DNA of 64,000 bases from NCBI GenBank assembly GCA_017302255.1, contig JAFLDV010000021.1, positions 1-64,000 of the forward strand, in the 5' to 3' direction. Origin of the DNA: Gammaproteobacteria bacterium (GTDB lineage Bacteria; Pseudomonadota; Gammaproteobacteria; Enterobacterales; Alteromonadaceae). A program made the position numbers and the translations under genes. The notes under the pieces were generated by a model that saw only the letters and a list, made by a program, of their open reading frames with translations, was not told the DNA's origin and did no database searches. Each line of letters opens with the position of its first letter. The first letter of the stretch is position 1. This document shows, one piece after another, positions 38,001 to 46,679 of the stretch.

Positions 38001-38999
38001 GAAGAGTTTGATGTCCCTGGCGTGAAATACAGCTTCCAAGTTTGGATCGCTGCTGACGGTTCTGAAGACATCTTCTTCAACTACTTAGACGTTGCTGGTA
38101 CTCCTACTGCATTAACAGTTGGTGCACAAGACCTTTCTCGTACTTTAGGTGGTTCAACTTACTTCAGCACTCCAGCTGCTGCTGCGACAGGTACATTACC
38201 TGCTGGCTCTACAGCTATCGATGTAAACACTGTAGTTGGCGGTAAAGTTGACGTTAAATACAACATGCAATTGGATGGCGACTTGGATCTTGGCGTAGCA
38301 GATACTCTGAGCACCAATGAAGATGCTGCATCTGAAGGCGTTGATGTATTAGCGAACGAAAAAACTTCTTCTAACAAAGTTATTGAATTAACAGTGAAGA
38401 GCGGTACTGAAACTCTGAATGCGTTCAACAAAGCAGCGTTCCAACCAGCTGGTGCTCTGTCAGGCGTAACTATCGTTGCACAAGCTGCTAACGGTACTGC
38501 TTCTGTTGTTGATGGCAAAGTGGTTTACACACCAAAAGCTAACTTCAACGGTAAAGACAGCTTCACTTACACTGCTGCTGACACATCTGGCGCGAAAATC
38601 GCTCCAACTAAAGTCAACGTAACAGTGGCTGCGGTGAACGATGCTCCAACCTTAACGGCTGGCGCTTCTGCAACTGTAAACGAAGGTGAAAATGCTGCTC
38701 TGACCGTAGTTGGTGCTGATATCGACGGTGATTCACTGTCTTACACTTGGACTAAGACTTCTACAGCTGGTAATGCAATCACTGCAAAAACTGCCTCTGT
38801 ATCTGTTGCAGCTCCAACTGTAGATGCTGATACCGCTGTAACTTACAGCGTTGTTGCAACTGACGGTAAAGTAACAACTCCAGCAGTAACTGTGACTCTG
38901 AACGTGAAAGACGTACCAGAAGAGAAAGACGGTGGTTCAATGGGCTTCCTGTCTCTGCTGTTATTACCATTAGCGATGTTACGTCGTCGTTTCAAGTAA
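35010..38999 (+). CDS. Secreted S8 subtilase with PA domain and GlyGly-CTERM tail
   Basis: A 1329-residue exported serine protease. It has a signal peptide (about 1-25), an inhibitor I9 propeptide (about 50-165) and a subtilase domain with D194 (VIDGG), H259 (GGHGTHTAG), oxyanion N386 (AGNSGP) and S612 (SGTSMAAPHVAG). A protease-associated domain is inserted at about 460-540. Then come long beta-rich regions and, from about 1100, cadherin/VCBS-like repeats (TPKANFNGKDSFTYTA). The end is a GlyGly-CTERM signal at 1308-1329: GGSMGFLSLLLLP then RRRFK. Such proteins are T2SS substrates processed by rhombosortase. The T2SS operon lies 1.8 kb away; no rhombosortase gene is in the window. Confidence 0.93.
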   Translation: MLVKPYSKKLLAVAIAAALSAPVMADQVTAIKKIAPEISGQIEFDTSVKMKGLQQEFPQYFIVQLEGAPLASVAAADSEKQFGNQLDLNSASAKKQAGVLAAERATFAQNLKASLPDAKVERHFDTVLNAVVVTATDDVFEQLQKLEGVTKVYREEMYYEQMDASLDLIKAKAVWESLGGEANAGKGVKVAVIDGGIRPENPLFRDSGMTAPSSKPTSDYCATTEPAFCNNKLIAARFSTPTFATVPQEYMSPLGNGGHGTHTAGTSVGVATKVWFDGTTNIVPMKDGVEAKDGFTEVTVSGVAPGAYLMVYKALFQVFRTDGTVTGSGSNVMLLEALDWAVKDGADVINNSWGGSAGANPASSPYQAAFKAAEDAGVVVVTSAGNSGPTAQTIGCPGCIESGITVASTTTGRFFANSVTMAGGSPLLAIPGSTFSETIADLTADPKAKVVDAAVAAPTNAFGCAAFPADTFKDSFAMISRGTCAFSVKINNAMAAGATGAIIVQNNDGQPTPMSSPDTTIPNVMITKADGAAIAAAVAADPTKEVTIGRFATKLINPQFADNMSDFSSRGPDGDNNILKPDMGAPGGNILSGTSPDASEDGATFELMSGTSMAAPHVAGAAAIMQQKFPKWTAVEIKTALTSTSVNGLKKEDSIKDTTPFDIGAGRLDLSRAVKAAATFDKPSFAQNPCVGACNFTRTIRNMTDKEVTWTGSVQFTDGTTVGTLDKTSITLKPYGTAGDSAQFVLAVDGKLSTYNAWAFGNVLWTSSDVSAPTATMPIAVRLAGTADATTIATAAGVVMNPTTPTVVTNSFGNKTFDGQVVITAKAPAGTKVVAGSEVSTLTGATEFLLDANATTNRVSWTGTVAKPAINLRAGSPVAASLKDLGSTPITCAGECDDNVVGFNLTGAGLPMAYNGVVYNRIFVSTNGFVQLSNSATAPGAAAANVKLPSLTAAVNILAPFWSDLDLAGGAAGTGEMYIDVLTLSGKDYIVVEWNGVEEFDVPGVKYSFQVWIAADGSEDIFFNYLDVAGTPTALTVGAQDLSRTLGGSTYFSTPAAAATGTLPAGSTAIDVNTVVGGKVDVKYNMQLDGDLDLGVADTLSTNEDAASEGVDVLANEKTSSNKVIELTVKSGTETLNAFNKAAFQPAGALSGVTIVAQAANGTASVVDGKVVYTPKANFNGKDSFTYTAADTSGAKIAPTKVNVTVAAVNDAPTLTAGASATVNEGENAALTVVGADIDGDSLSYTWTKTSTAGNAITAKTASVSVAAPTVDADTAVTYSVVATDGKVTTPAVTVTLNVKDVPEEKDGGSMGFLSLLLLPLAMLRRRFK

Positions 39000-39033
39000 T
39001 AGCTCGTTAATTCAGTTCCTTAGGAACTGAACC

Positions 39034-39066
39034 AAAAGCCTGCGCCAAAAGCGCAGGCTTTTTTAT
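39034..39066 (+). terminator. Intrinsic terminator after the subtilase gene
   Basis: AAAGCCTGCGC/GCGCAGGCTTT with a 5-base loop and TTTTTT tail. A separate 10-bp hairpin (TTCAGTTCCT/AGGAACTGAA, 39011-39031) precedes it, so the transcript ends in two stacked stem-loops. Confidence 0.88.
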
Positions 39067-39291
39067 TTGGTAACTCAAAAAAACAACTTACAGAATCAAC
39101 AACAAATTTGCCGACTAAAAATTCACAGAATGAATATTTATGCGAATAAAAATGAAATTAAAATGCATAAAGCATGATATAGCGCAAATTTGTACAAGAA
39201 TGTATCGCAGCGGGGCAATAAATAAAGTAGAATGCGCTGAAAGCATTTAATGCACACAACACAACTCTGTACCCGAAGGAGTCAGCTGATA

Positions 39292-40830
39292 ATGACCGCT
39301 CAAATCACCCGCCATGTAGATTTAACTGTTGCCGATTTAGTTGAACACGCCATCCGCCGTAATGAAGGCACTTTAGCCGACAACGGTGCGCTGGTAGTGA
39401 AAACTGGTCACAGAACTGGCCGTTCTCCGAAAGACCGTTTTATCGTTAAAGAAGCTACTACGGAAAACGAAATCCAGTGGGGCAACGTAAACCAACCGGT
39501 CTCAGCTGAAGTCTTTGCGGCTTTGTGGGCAAAAGCGGAAACTTATTTATCTGATTTAGAGCATTTCGTTTCTCACCTTGAAGTAGGTGCAGATCCAGAA
39601 CATTACTTGCCAGTCATCGTGAAAACCGAAACTGCATGGCAACATGTGTTTGCGAAAAACCTGTTCATCACCCCAGATCAATGGAATGCATCAAACAAAG
39701 CAACTTGGGAAATCATCAACGTTCCTGGTTTCGCTTGTGTTCCAGAACGTGACGGCACCAACTCAGATGGTACTGTGATGATCAACTTTGCTGATCGCAA
39801 AGTGCTGTTAGCTGGCATGCGTTACGCTGGCGAAATGAAAAAAGCGATGTTCTCTGTACAGAACTTCCTGTTACCAGCCAAAGACGTGTTACCAATGCAC
39901 TGCTCTGCCAACGTTGGTGACGAAGGCGATGTAACTCTGTTCTTCGGTTTATCAGGCACCGGTAAAACTACTTTGTCTGCAGATCCAAAACGTAACCTAA
40001 TTGGCGACGACGAACACGGTTGGGCTGTTGGTAGCGTATTTAACATTGAAGGCGGTTGTTACGCTAAATGTATCGACCTGTCGAAGAAAAATGAGCCGGT
40101 GATTTGGGATGCTATCCGTTTCGGTACCATTTTAGAAAACGTCGTACTTGATGACAATCGCACTCCAGATTACAAAGACGCAAGCCTGACGCAAAACAGC
40201 CGTGCAGCTTACCCACTAGCGCACGTTGAAAAACGCGTTCTGGCAAACCGTGCTGGCGAGCCGCGCGCTGTGGTATTCCTGACTTGTGACGTCAGCGGCG
40301 TATTACCTCCAGTTTCTGTGTTATCAGAAGAAGCTGCTGCCTACCATTTCCTTAGTGGTTACACTGCTAAAGTGGGTTCAACAGAGATTGGTTCAACTTC
40401 TGCTATCGAATCAACCTTCTCTACATGTTTTGGTGCACCATTCTTCCCACGCCCAGCTGGCGTTTACGCTGAACTGCTGATCAAACGCGTTCGTGAATTC
40501 AACAGCAAAGTATATTTAGTGAATACTGGCTGGACTGGCGGTCCACACGGTGTTGGCAAACGTTTTGACATTCCAACAACTCGCGCCATCATTGATGCCA
40601 TCGTATCAGGCGAGTTAGCAAATGTTGAAACTGTGCATTTGCCACAACTGAACCTGAATGTACCAGTTGCAATTCCTGGTGTTGACAGCAAGCTGTTAAA
40701 CCCACGTGCAACATGGGCTGATCAAACGCAGTACGACCAATTCGCTGCGAAATTGGCTGCTGAATTTGCCAATAACTTCAAGAAATACGATGTATCTGAC
40801 GCCATCCGTAACGCAGGCCCTAAAGCCTAA
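39292..40830 (+). CDS. pckA: ATP-dependent phosphoenolpyruvate carboxykinase
   Basis: Converts oxaloacetate and ATP to PEP and CO2, the entry step of gluconeogenesis. It is 512 residues, shorter than the E. coli enzyme (540) but usual for related marine genera. The kinase-1a loop [14 protein letters not shown], the metal site LIGDDEHGW and the substrate loop [10 protein letters not shown] are visible. AAGGAG ten bases before the ATG at 39292 decides the start over an ATG at 39250. A long AT-rich leader precedes it. Confidence 0.96.
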   Translation: MTAQITRHVDLTVADLVEHAIRRNEGTLADNGALVVKTGHRTGRSPKDRFIVKEATTENEIQWGNVNQPVSAEVFAALWAKAETYLSDLEHFVSHLEVGADPEHYLPVIVKTETAWQHVFAKNLFITPDQWNASNKATWEIINVPGFACVPERDGTNSDGTVMINFADRKVLLAGMRYAGEMKKAMFSVQNFLLPAKDVLPMHCSANVGDEGDVTLFFGLSGTGKTTLSADPKRNLIGDDEHGWAVGSVFNIEGGCYAKCIDLSKKNEPVIWDAIRFGTILENVVLDDNRTPDYKDASLTQNSRAAYPLAHVEKRVLANRAGEPRAVVFLTCDVSGVLPPVSVLSEEAAAYHFLSGYTAKVGSTEIGSTSAIESTFSTCFGAPFFPRPAGVYAELLIKRVREFNSKVYLVNTGWTGGPHGVGKRFDIPTTRAIIDAIVSGELANVETVHLPQLNLNVPVAIPGVDSKLLNPRATWADQTQYDQFAAKLAAEFANNFKKYDVSDAIRNAGPKA

Positions 40831-40845
40831 TACGATTCGTTAGAC

Positions 40846-40875
40846 CAAAAAAAGCCGCTGATGCGGCTTTTTTTA
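40846..40875. terminator. Terminator between pckA and envZ
   Basis: AAAAAAAGCCGC/GCGGCTTTTTTT with loop TGAT. It can act for both convergent units. Confidence 0.9.
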
Positions 40876-40944
40876 TATCTACACACTTAGTAGCTTTTAG
40901 CTTTGAAAGTCTGACCACGACAGGTATATCCCACCGCTAAATCA

Positions 40945-42255
40945 CTATTCTTTTGCCTTCAGCGGTAAATACACTGTCGCCACCAAGCCGCCAAAGGCGT
41001 GGTTATGCAGGGTAATTTCGCCTCGATGCATATCAACAATTTTCTTGATGATTGCCAAACCAAGGCCAGAGCCAGCACTACCGCGAGCAGTATCGCCTTG
41101 GGTAAATGGCTCAAACATTTTTGCCATTTGTTGCTCCGGAATACCAGGACCATGATCGCGCACCTGAACGTACAATCGTTTACTGCCTTTTTCAAAACCT
41201 GTATGAATTTCAATTGGGCCATCAGAATACTTGATGGCGTTTTCAATTAGGTTCGTAAGTACCCGTTTCATGGCGATACGTCGCATTGGTACTAGTGGCA
41301 AATGGGCTGCCAAATCTGTTTCGATTTGCCGCTGCTGTAATCGCTCCGCGCCCACTTGTTCACTTACCAATTGGTTCAGATCTTCTTCGTGCAACGCTTC
41401 TTCTTTGTGGTGGCGAATGTAATCAATAAATTGGTCGATGATGGCGTTCATGTCTTCGATATCGTTAACAATACCATCGCGGATCCAGTTGTCCTGCTCA
41501 CTGACCATTTCGCTGGCTAACCGGATACGGGTCAATGGCGTACGTAAATCGTGTGAGACACCGGCCATCAGCAAAGCTCGGTCTTTCTCCAGCTGACGAA
41601 TGCCACTGGCCATATGATTAAAAGCACGTGTCACTGAGATAATTTCGGTAGAGCCAACCTCTGGCAGTGGTTCTGGGATATCACCACGTCCGACTCGCAG
41701 CGCCGCTTGCTGCAGTGACTGCAAAGGACGATTGAGATGACGGGCAAACCACCAACCGCCAGCCACTGACAAAAAGCCTATCAACAATATATAGATTTGT
41801 AGCGGCGAAAAATCGGTTTCATTCAGGCCATTTAATGGGATTTTAATCCAAAAATCAGGGGCTTGTGGTGGTCGCACCCAAAACGAGAAGCTGTCATCTT
41901 GTTCGATACGAACTTCCGCTGGCCCGCCCAACTCCCGACTCATTTCATCGGAAAAATACTGATAATAAATTGAATTATCTAAGCCGTAAGGCCCCGCAGC
42001 AGCGAGCGAATAAACTTCAATCCCTGTCGCTTGTTGAAAGCGTTTGGTTAGCTCTTCTGAAAATTGCCGATCTTGCGCACCAACATCAATAAAAATGACT
42101 TTGATTTGTTTCGCAATCAGATGGTTAGTTTGTTGGAGACTAGGCTGTATAACATAAACTGCAACCAGAAAGTACGAGACTAACTGGTTGATCAATAGCA
42201 GAAAGCCGATAAGAAATACCGTCTTTCCAAAAGCACTCTGTGGCAGAATTCGCAT
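40945..42255 (-). CDS. envZ: Osmosensor histidine kinase EnvZ
   Basis: A 436-residue inner-membrane sensor kinase. TM1 is about 11-35 and TM2 about 152-171, flanking a periplasmic loop of about 115 residues. A HAMP domain (about 171-224) and the HisKA motif [14 protein letters not shown] with H235 follow. The ATPase domain has [12 protein letters not shown] (N box), DHGPGIP (G1) and GSGLGLAI (G2). Its ATG overlaps the ompR stop by one base. It partners with OmpR to control outer-membrane and stress genes. Confidence 0.93.
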   Translation of the reverse strand: MRILPQSAFGKTVFLIGFLLLINQLVSYFLVAVYVIQPSLQQTNHLIAKQIKVIFIDVGAQDRQFSEELTKRFQQATGIEVYSLAAAGPYGLDNSIYYQYFSDEMSRELGGPAEVRIEQDDSFSFWVRPPQAPDFWIKIPLNGLNETDFSPLQIYILLIGFLSVAGGWWFARHLNRPLQSLQQAALRVGRGDIPEPLPEVGSTEIISVTRAFNHMASGIRQLEKDRALLMAGVSHDLRTPLTRIRLASEMVSEQDNWIRDGIVNDIEDMNAIIDQFIDYIRHHKEEALHEEDLNQLVSEQVGAERLQQRQIETDLAAHLPLVPMRRIAMKRVLTNLIENAIKYSDGPIEIHTGFEKGSKRLYVQVRDHGPGIPEQQMAKMFEPFTQGDTARGSAGSGLGLAIIKKIVDMHRGEITLHNHAFGGLVATVYLPLKAKE

Positions 42256-42980
42256 TAACTAGCTACACCGTCCGGTACAAACACGTAGCCAAGTCCCCAA
42301 ACTGTTTGAATATAACGAGGATTGGTAGGGTCATCTTCAATCATCCGGCGTAACCGCGACACTTGCACATCGATACTCCGCTCCATCGCCGAGTAATCAC
42401 GACCACGCGCCATGTTCATCAATTTATCGCGAGATAAAGGTTCCCGTGCATGGCTGACTAACACTTTAAGCACCGCAAACTCACCACTAGTCAGCGGCAT
42501 CGCTTCGTCACCTTTGTGCATCTCACGAGTCGCCAAATTAAAGGTAAATGGGCCGAATTTAACTAAGGTTTCTTCTTGTGTTGGCGCACCCGGTAATTCT
42601 TTTGATTTACGACGCAGCACTGCACGAATACGCGCCAATAACTCGCGCGGGTTAAACGGTTTCGGCAGATAATCATCGGCTCCCATTTCCAACCCAATGA
42701 TCCGATCAACTTCGTCGCCTTTGGCGGTCAGCATAATGATCGGAATTTCATTTTCTTGCTGACGTAGACGTCGGCAAATCGACAGGCCGTCTTCACCTGG
42801 TAACATTAAATCAAGCACTAACAGGTGAAAGTTCTCGCGTTCCATCAACCGGTTCATTTGTTCAAAATTACCAGCGGCACGGACAATATACCCCTGCTCC
42901 ACCAGATATCTTTCCAGCAGGCCACGCAGGCGCATGTCATCGTCAACAACGAGAATTTTGGTAGTTTCCTGGCTTTGCAT
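42255..42980 (-). CDS. ompR: Response regulator OmpR
   Basis: A 241-residue response regulator with a receiver domain (about 8-122), phospho-acceptor D57 in [13 protein letters not shown], and a winged-helix DNA-binding domain (about 140-235, ending [13 protein letters not shown]). AAGGA lies seven bases before the ATG. Cotranscribed with envZ. Confidence 0.95.
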   Translation of the reverse strand: MQSQETTKILVVDDDMRLRGLLERYLVEQGYIVRAAGNFEQMNRLMERENFHLLVLDLMLPGEDGLSICRRLRQQENEIPIIMLTAKGDEVDRIIGLEMGADDYLPKPFNPRELLARIRAVLRRKSKELPGAPTQEETLVKFGPFTFNLATREMHKGDEAMPLTSGEFAVLKVLVSHAREPLSRDKLMNMARGRDYSAMERSIDVQVSRLRRMIEDDPTNPRYIQTVWGLGYVFVPDGVAS

Positions 42981-43016
42981 CAGTCAGTCCTTATCATCTG
43001 TTTTTTTGTACTATAA

Positions 43017-43055
43017 ACGAAAAACCCACAATGTTAAGAATGCATTGTGGGTTTT
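43017..43055 (-). terminator. Terminator of the small lipoprotein gene
   Basis: A 13-bp perfect stem AAAACCCACAATG/CATTGTGGGTTTT; read on the minus strand it is followed by a run of five T. It separates the small lipoprotein gene from ompR. Confidence 0.78.
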
Positions 43056-43102
43056 CCTGTTACAAATGATTTCTGAGCCGCACTGAAACTGGCTTAACGA
43101 AC

Positions 43103-43309
43103 TCACTCTTTTGGTTGTTGTGCAATTTGTTGCTTAACCATTGGTGGATTAAGCCAAACCACGTGCGCAACATTACGTTGTTGGCGTTTTAAATTTTCAG
43201 CTTTGGCAACCTGTTCTTGGTCGACGACATAAGCGTACTTACCATCGAAACTTGCACAGCCAGTCATTGTGAATGCAGCAACTGCGGCGATTACGATTAA
43301 TTTTTTCAT
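43103..43309 (-). CDS. Small lipoprotein of unknown function (68 aa)
   Basis: A short lipoprotein: the signal MKKLIVIAAVAAFTMTGC ends in the lipobox MTGC, leaving a mature peptide of about 51 residues, basic and Gln-rich. AGGAG is seven bases before the ATG at 43309; a tandem ATG three bases earlier also exists. It has its own terminator. I do not recognise a named family. The signal, ribosome site and terminator make it a real gene. Confidence 0.8.
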   Translation of the reverse strand: MKKLIVIAAVAAFTMTGCASFDGKYAYVVDQEQVAKAENLKRQQRNVAHVVWLNPPMVKQQIAQQPKE

Positions 43310-43558
43310 CATGCTACTCCTGATCTCGTTAGTGATCAGAATATAGCCAATAGCTTTTCGTCTAGCTAGCAGATTTTTGTGACAGTTAGATTACAGATAC
43401 TGAATTTTATTAATTAATTTTTATTCGTTTTATTTCAAATAGTTAGATTGAAATTATCCGTAATAAAATCGTCACCAATAGAAAACTGTCACAATTGAAA
43501 TGACACTTTTTTGCCAGATCACGACTTATTTCTGAAAAAATTGTCATTAAAGGCCCAA

Positions 43559-44050
43559 TCACACAGCTCCGTTAAGTGGAATTGTGTAGCTGATGCGATT
43601 CACCCACCACAAGATCCGGCCTGTTGGTGTTGTCACATAAACTTCGCCGTCGACTTCTTGCTTTATGAGCGCCCTGGCCATTGGTGAATCGATCGAGATG
43701 TAATCGTTACGACCATATATTTCATCCGGACCGACAATCCGGAAAATACGCACATCGCCTTGTTCGTTTTCCACTTCTACCCAAGCACCGAAAAACACTT
43801 TCCCCTCTTGCACTGGCGAATACTCGACGACTTTAAGTACCTCAAGTCGTTTCCGCAAAAACCGCACACGGGAATCGATCTGACGGAGTAAGCGCTTGTT
43901 CTCCTTGTAGTCGGCGTTCTCGGATCTATCTCCTAAACTAGCGGCCCAAGCCACTTTCTGGGTAATTTCCGGACGATATTCCCGCCATAAGTAGTTCAGC
44001 TCTTTGGTTAATTTCTCAAAACCCTCTCGGGTAATTAAATCTGTTCTCAA
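43559..44050 (-). CDS. greB: Transcription elongation factor GreB
   Basis: GreB stimulates RNA cleavage by backtracked polymerase. It is 163 residues (E. coli 158) with an N-terminal coiled coil (about 1-75, DLITREGFEKLTKELNYLWR; the acidic tip includes DRSENADY) and a C-terminal FKBP-like domain (GKVFFGAWVEVENEQG). No ATG fits the family start; a TTG at 44050 does, with AGGAAG seven bases upstream. The open frame extending to 44137 is therefore not coding. Confidence 0.94.
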   Translation of the reverse strand: MRTDLITREGFEKLTKELNYLWREYRPEITQKVAWAASLGDRSENADYKENKRLLRQIDSRVRFLRKRLEVLKVVEYSPVQEGKVFFGAWVEVENEQGDVRIFRIVGPDEIYGRNDYISIDSPMARALIKQEVDGEVYVTTPTGRILWWVNRISYTIPLNGAV

Positions 44051-44294
44051 TGAAAAACTTCCTAGTTGCAGCAGTGGGTGCGACGACAGTTTAACAGAAA
44101 GCCCGAAGAGTCTTACTGTTACCGTTAAGCTCGACATAAGCGAGCTATTGCGCCATTAGTACGCATTATTTCAGCAGTTAAACCGCGTCTGGTGTCGGAT
44201 CACATAGATTTTTTCGCGTCGACGTAAGACAATAGTGCAAAGCATGTAGCGCCACAATATGGTGATCAGCACCGTAGGCAAGGAACCTAGTTTT

Positions 44295-46607
44295 ATGTCG
44301 ATGATTAATAAACAAATCGCTTTAGAAATTTCAGCTCGCCCAGAGCAAGTGAACGCCGCAGTGGCGTTGTTAGATGAAGGCTCAACAGTGCCATTCATCG
44401 CGCGTTACCGTAAAGAAGTCACCGGTGGCCTAGATGACACCCAGTTACGGACTTTGGAGCAACGCCTGACTTACTTACGTGAGCTTGAAGATCGCCGGGC
44501 GGTAATTTTAAAAACCATCAATGAACAGGGCAAGTTAACGCCAGAATTAGAGCGCGAATTATTAGCAGCTGATAACAAAACTCGCTTAGAAGACTTATAT
44601 CTTCCGTACAAAGCCAAACGCCGCACTAAAGGCCAAATTGCTATCGAAGCTGGTTTGTTACCCTTAGCCGATTTATTGCACGGCGATGCCAATCTTGAAC
44701 CAGAACAACAAGCGAAGGCATATTTAAACCCTGAAGCTGGTTTTGCTGATACCAAAGCCGTGCTGGATGGCGTGAAGTACATTCTGATGGAACGTTTCGC
44801 TGAAGACGCCAATTTACTGGCCAAACTGCGTCGCCATTTGGCACAACATGCAGTACTGAAAAGCTCAGTTGTCGCCGGAAAAGAACAAGAAGGCGCGAAA
44901 TTCCGCGACTACTTTGAGCACAATGAAGCCTGGAAAAATGTACCATCACACCGCGCGCTGGCAATGTTTCGTGGTCGCAACGAAGGTATTCTGAATCTGC
45001 AACTGCAACCCGACGCCGATGATAGCCAAGCTCATGGCAACTGCGAGCAAATGATTGCCAATCATTTCGACCTGCGTATGCAAAACCGTGCAGGCGATGC
45101 CTTTATGCGTACCGTCGTGCAATGGACTTGGAAAGTTAAACTGCATCTGCAGTTGGAAAATGACCTACTTGGCGAGTTACGTGAAAAATCCGAAGTTGAG
45201 GCAATCGCGGTATTTGCGCGTAACCTTAAAGACTTATTGATGGCAGCTCCTGCTGGCATGCGAGCAACTTTAGGACTCGATCCTGGTTTACGTACCGGCG
45301 TAAAAGTTGTGGTGATGGACCAAACTGGTAAATTAGTCGCTAACACCACCATTTTCCCACATGCACCGCAAAACCTTTGGGACAAATCAGTAAAAACGCT
45401 AGCCGCTTATTGTAAACAGTATAAAGTTGAATTAATTGCTATCGGTAACGGCACCGCTTCACGGGAAACCGACAAGCTGGCTGCGGATGTGATCAAACTA
45501 ATCCCAGAGCAGCGTCTGACTAAAATCATGGTGTCAGAAGCTGGAGCTTCGGTATATTCAGCATCAGAACTTGCTGCTCTTGAATTTCCAGATTTAGACG
45601 TGTCACTGCGTGGTGCAGTGTCAATTGGTCGCCGCTTACAAGACCCATTAGCTGAGTTGGTAAAAATTGAGCCGAAAGCAATTGGGGTTGGCCAGTATCA
45701 ACATGACGTTAATCAAAGCCTGTTAACCAAATCTCTGGATGCGGTAGTAGAGGATTGTGTAAACGCGGTTGGCGTCGATTTAAATACGGCCTCAGTGCCA
45801 TTGCTGGCTCGAGTTGCCGGCTTGAACAAAACCTTGGCACAAAATATCGTAAGCTTCCGCGATAGTAACGGCCGCTTTATGCAACGTCGCGATTTGTTAA
45901 AAGTGCCACGACTCGGGCCTAAAGCTTTTGAACAAGCAGCAGGTTTCTTGCGCATTAACCAAGGCTCAAACCCATTGGACGCTTCTGCAGTGCACCCTGA
46001 AGCTTATCCATTGGTTGAAAAAATTCTGGCAAAGTACCAAAAACCAGTGGACCAATTGATGGGCGACAGTCAGTTTTTACGCAGCCTAAACCCTGCAGAA
46101 TTGGTTGATGAGCATTTTGGTATCCCAACCATCACTGACGTACTCAAGGAACTGGATAAACCTGGTCGTGATCCGCGTCCTGAGTTTAAAACTGCCACCT
46201 TTAAAGATGGCGTTGAAACTATGGCTGATCTCACCCCAGGAATGCTGTTAGAAGGCGTGGTCACCAACGTCACCAATTTCGGTGCTTTTGTTGATATTGG
46301 TGTACACCAAGATGGTCTGGTGCATATTTCATCGCTCACCGATAAATTTGTGTCCGATCCGCATCAAGTGGTAAAAGCCGGCGATATCGTTAAAGTAAAA
46401 GTGTTGGAAGTTGAAATCGACCGTAAACGCATCGCGCTAACTATGCGGATGGATGAGCAACCGCAACCAAAAGGCATGAGCAAAGACGCGCCTAAAGCCA
46501 ATCGGTCACCACAGCAAACTACCCCAAAAGCTTCCAAGGCGGTCGACAATGGCAATGCAGCCATGGGTAACGCCTTTGCTGCAGCCTTAGCGAAATTGAA
46601 GAAGTAG
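44295..46607 (+). CDS. tex: Tex family transcription accessory protein
   Basis: A 770-residue nucleic-acid-binding protein (E. coli YhgF 773). The N-terminal helical Tex domain begins [16 protein letters not shown]. Then come a YqgF/RNase H-like domain (about 325-450, [17 protein letters not shown]), helix-hairpin-helix repeats (about 490-560) and an S1 RNA-binding domain (about 645-720, [17 protein letters not shown]). A Ser/Pro/Lys-rich tail ends it. AAGGA lies nine bases before the ATG at 44295. Divergent from greB. Confidence 0.95.
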   Translation: MSMINKQIALEISARPEQVNAAVALLDEGSTVPFIARYRKEVTGGLDDTQLRTLEQRLTYLRELEDRRAVILKTINEQGKLTPELERELLAADNKTRLEDLYLPYKAKRRTKGQIAIEAGLLPLADLLHGDANLEPEQQAKAYLNPEAGFADTKAVLDGVKYILMERFAEDANLLAKLRRHLAQHAVLKSSVVAGKEQEGAKFRDYFEHNEAWKNVPSHRALAMFRGRNEGILNLQLQPDADDSQAHGNCEQMIANHFDLRMQNRAGDAFMRTVVQWTWKVKLHLQLENDLLGELREKSEVEAIAVFARNLKDLLMAAPAGMRATLGLDPGLRTGVKVVVMDQTGKLVANTTIFPHAPQNLWDKSVKTLAAYCKQYKVELIAIGNGTASRETDKLAADVIKLIPEQRLTKIMVSEAGASVYSASELAALEFPDLDVSLRGAVSIGRRLQDPLAELVKIEPKAIGVGQYQHDVNQSLLTKSLDAVVEDCVNAVGVDLNTASVPLLARVAGLNKTLAQNIVSFRDSNGRFMQRRDLLKVPRLGPKAFEQAAGFLRINQGSNPLDASAVHPEAYPLVEKILAKYQKPVDQLMGDSQFLRSLNPAELVDEHFGIPTITDVLKELDKPGRDPRPEFKTATFKDGVETMADLTPGMLLEGVVTNVTNFGAFVDIGVHQDGLVHISSLTDKFVSDPHQVVKAGDIVKVKVLEVEIDRKRIALTMRMDEQPQPKGMSKDAPKANRSPQQTTPKASKAVDNGNAAMGNAFAAALAKLKK

Positions 46608-46650
46608 CATGTGTTGTTGCCGACCGTGAATGGCAACATTTCACAAGGAT

Positions 46651-46679
46651 AAAAGCCGCTCAAGAGCGGCTTTTTTTTA
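46651..46679. terminator. Terminator after tex
   Basis: AAAAGCCGCTC/GAGCGGCTTTT with a tiny loop and a run of eight T. It also overlaps the stop of the convergent ankyrin gene. Confidence 0.88.
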
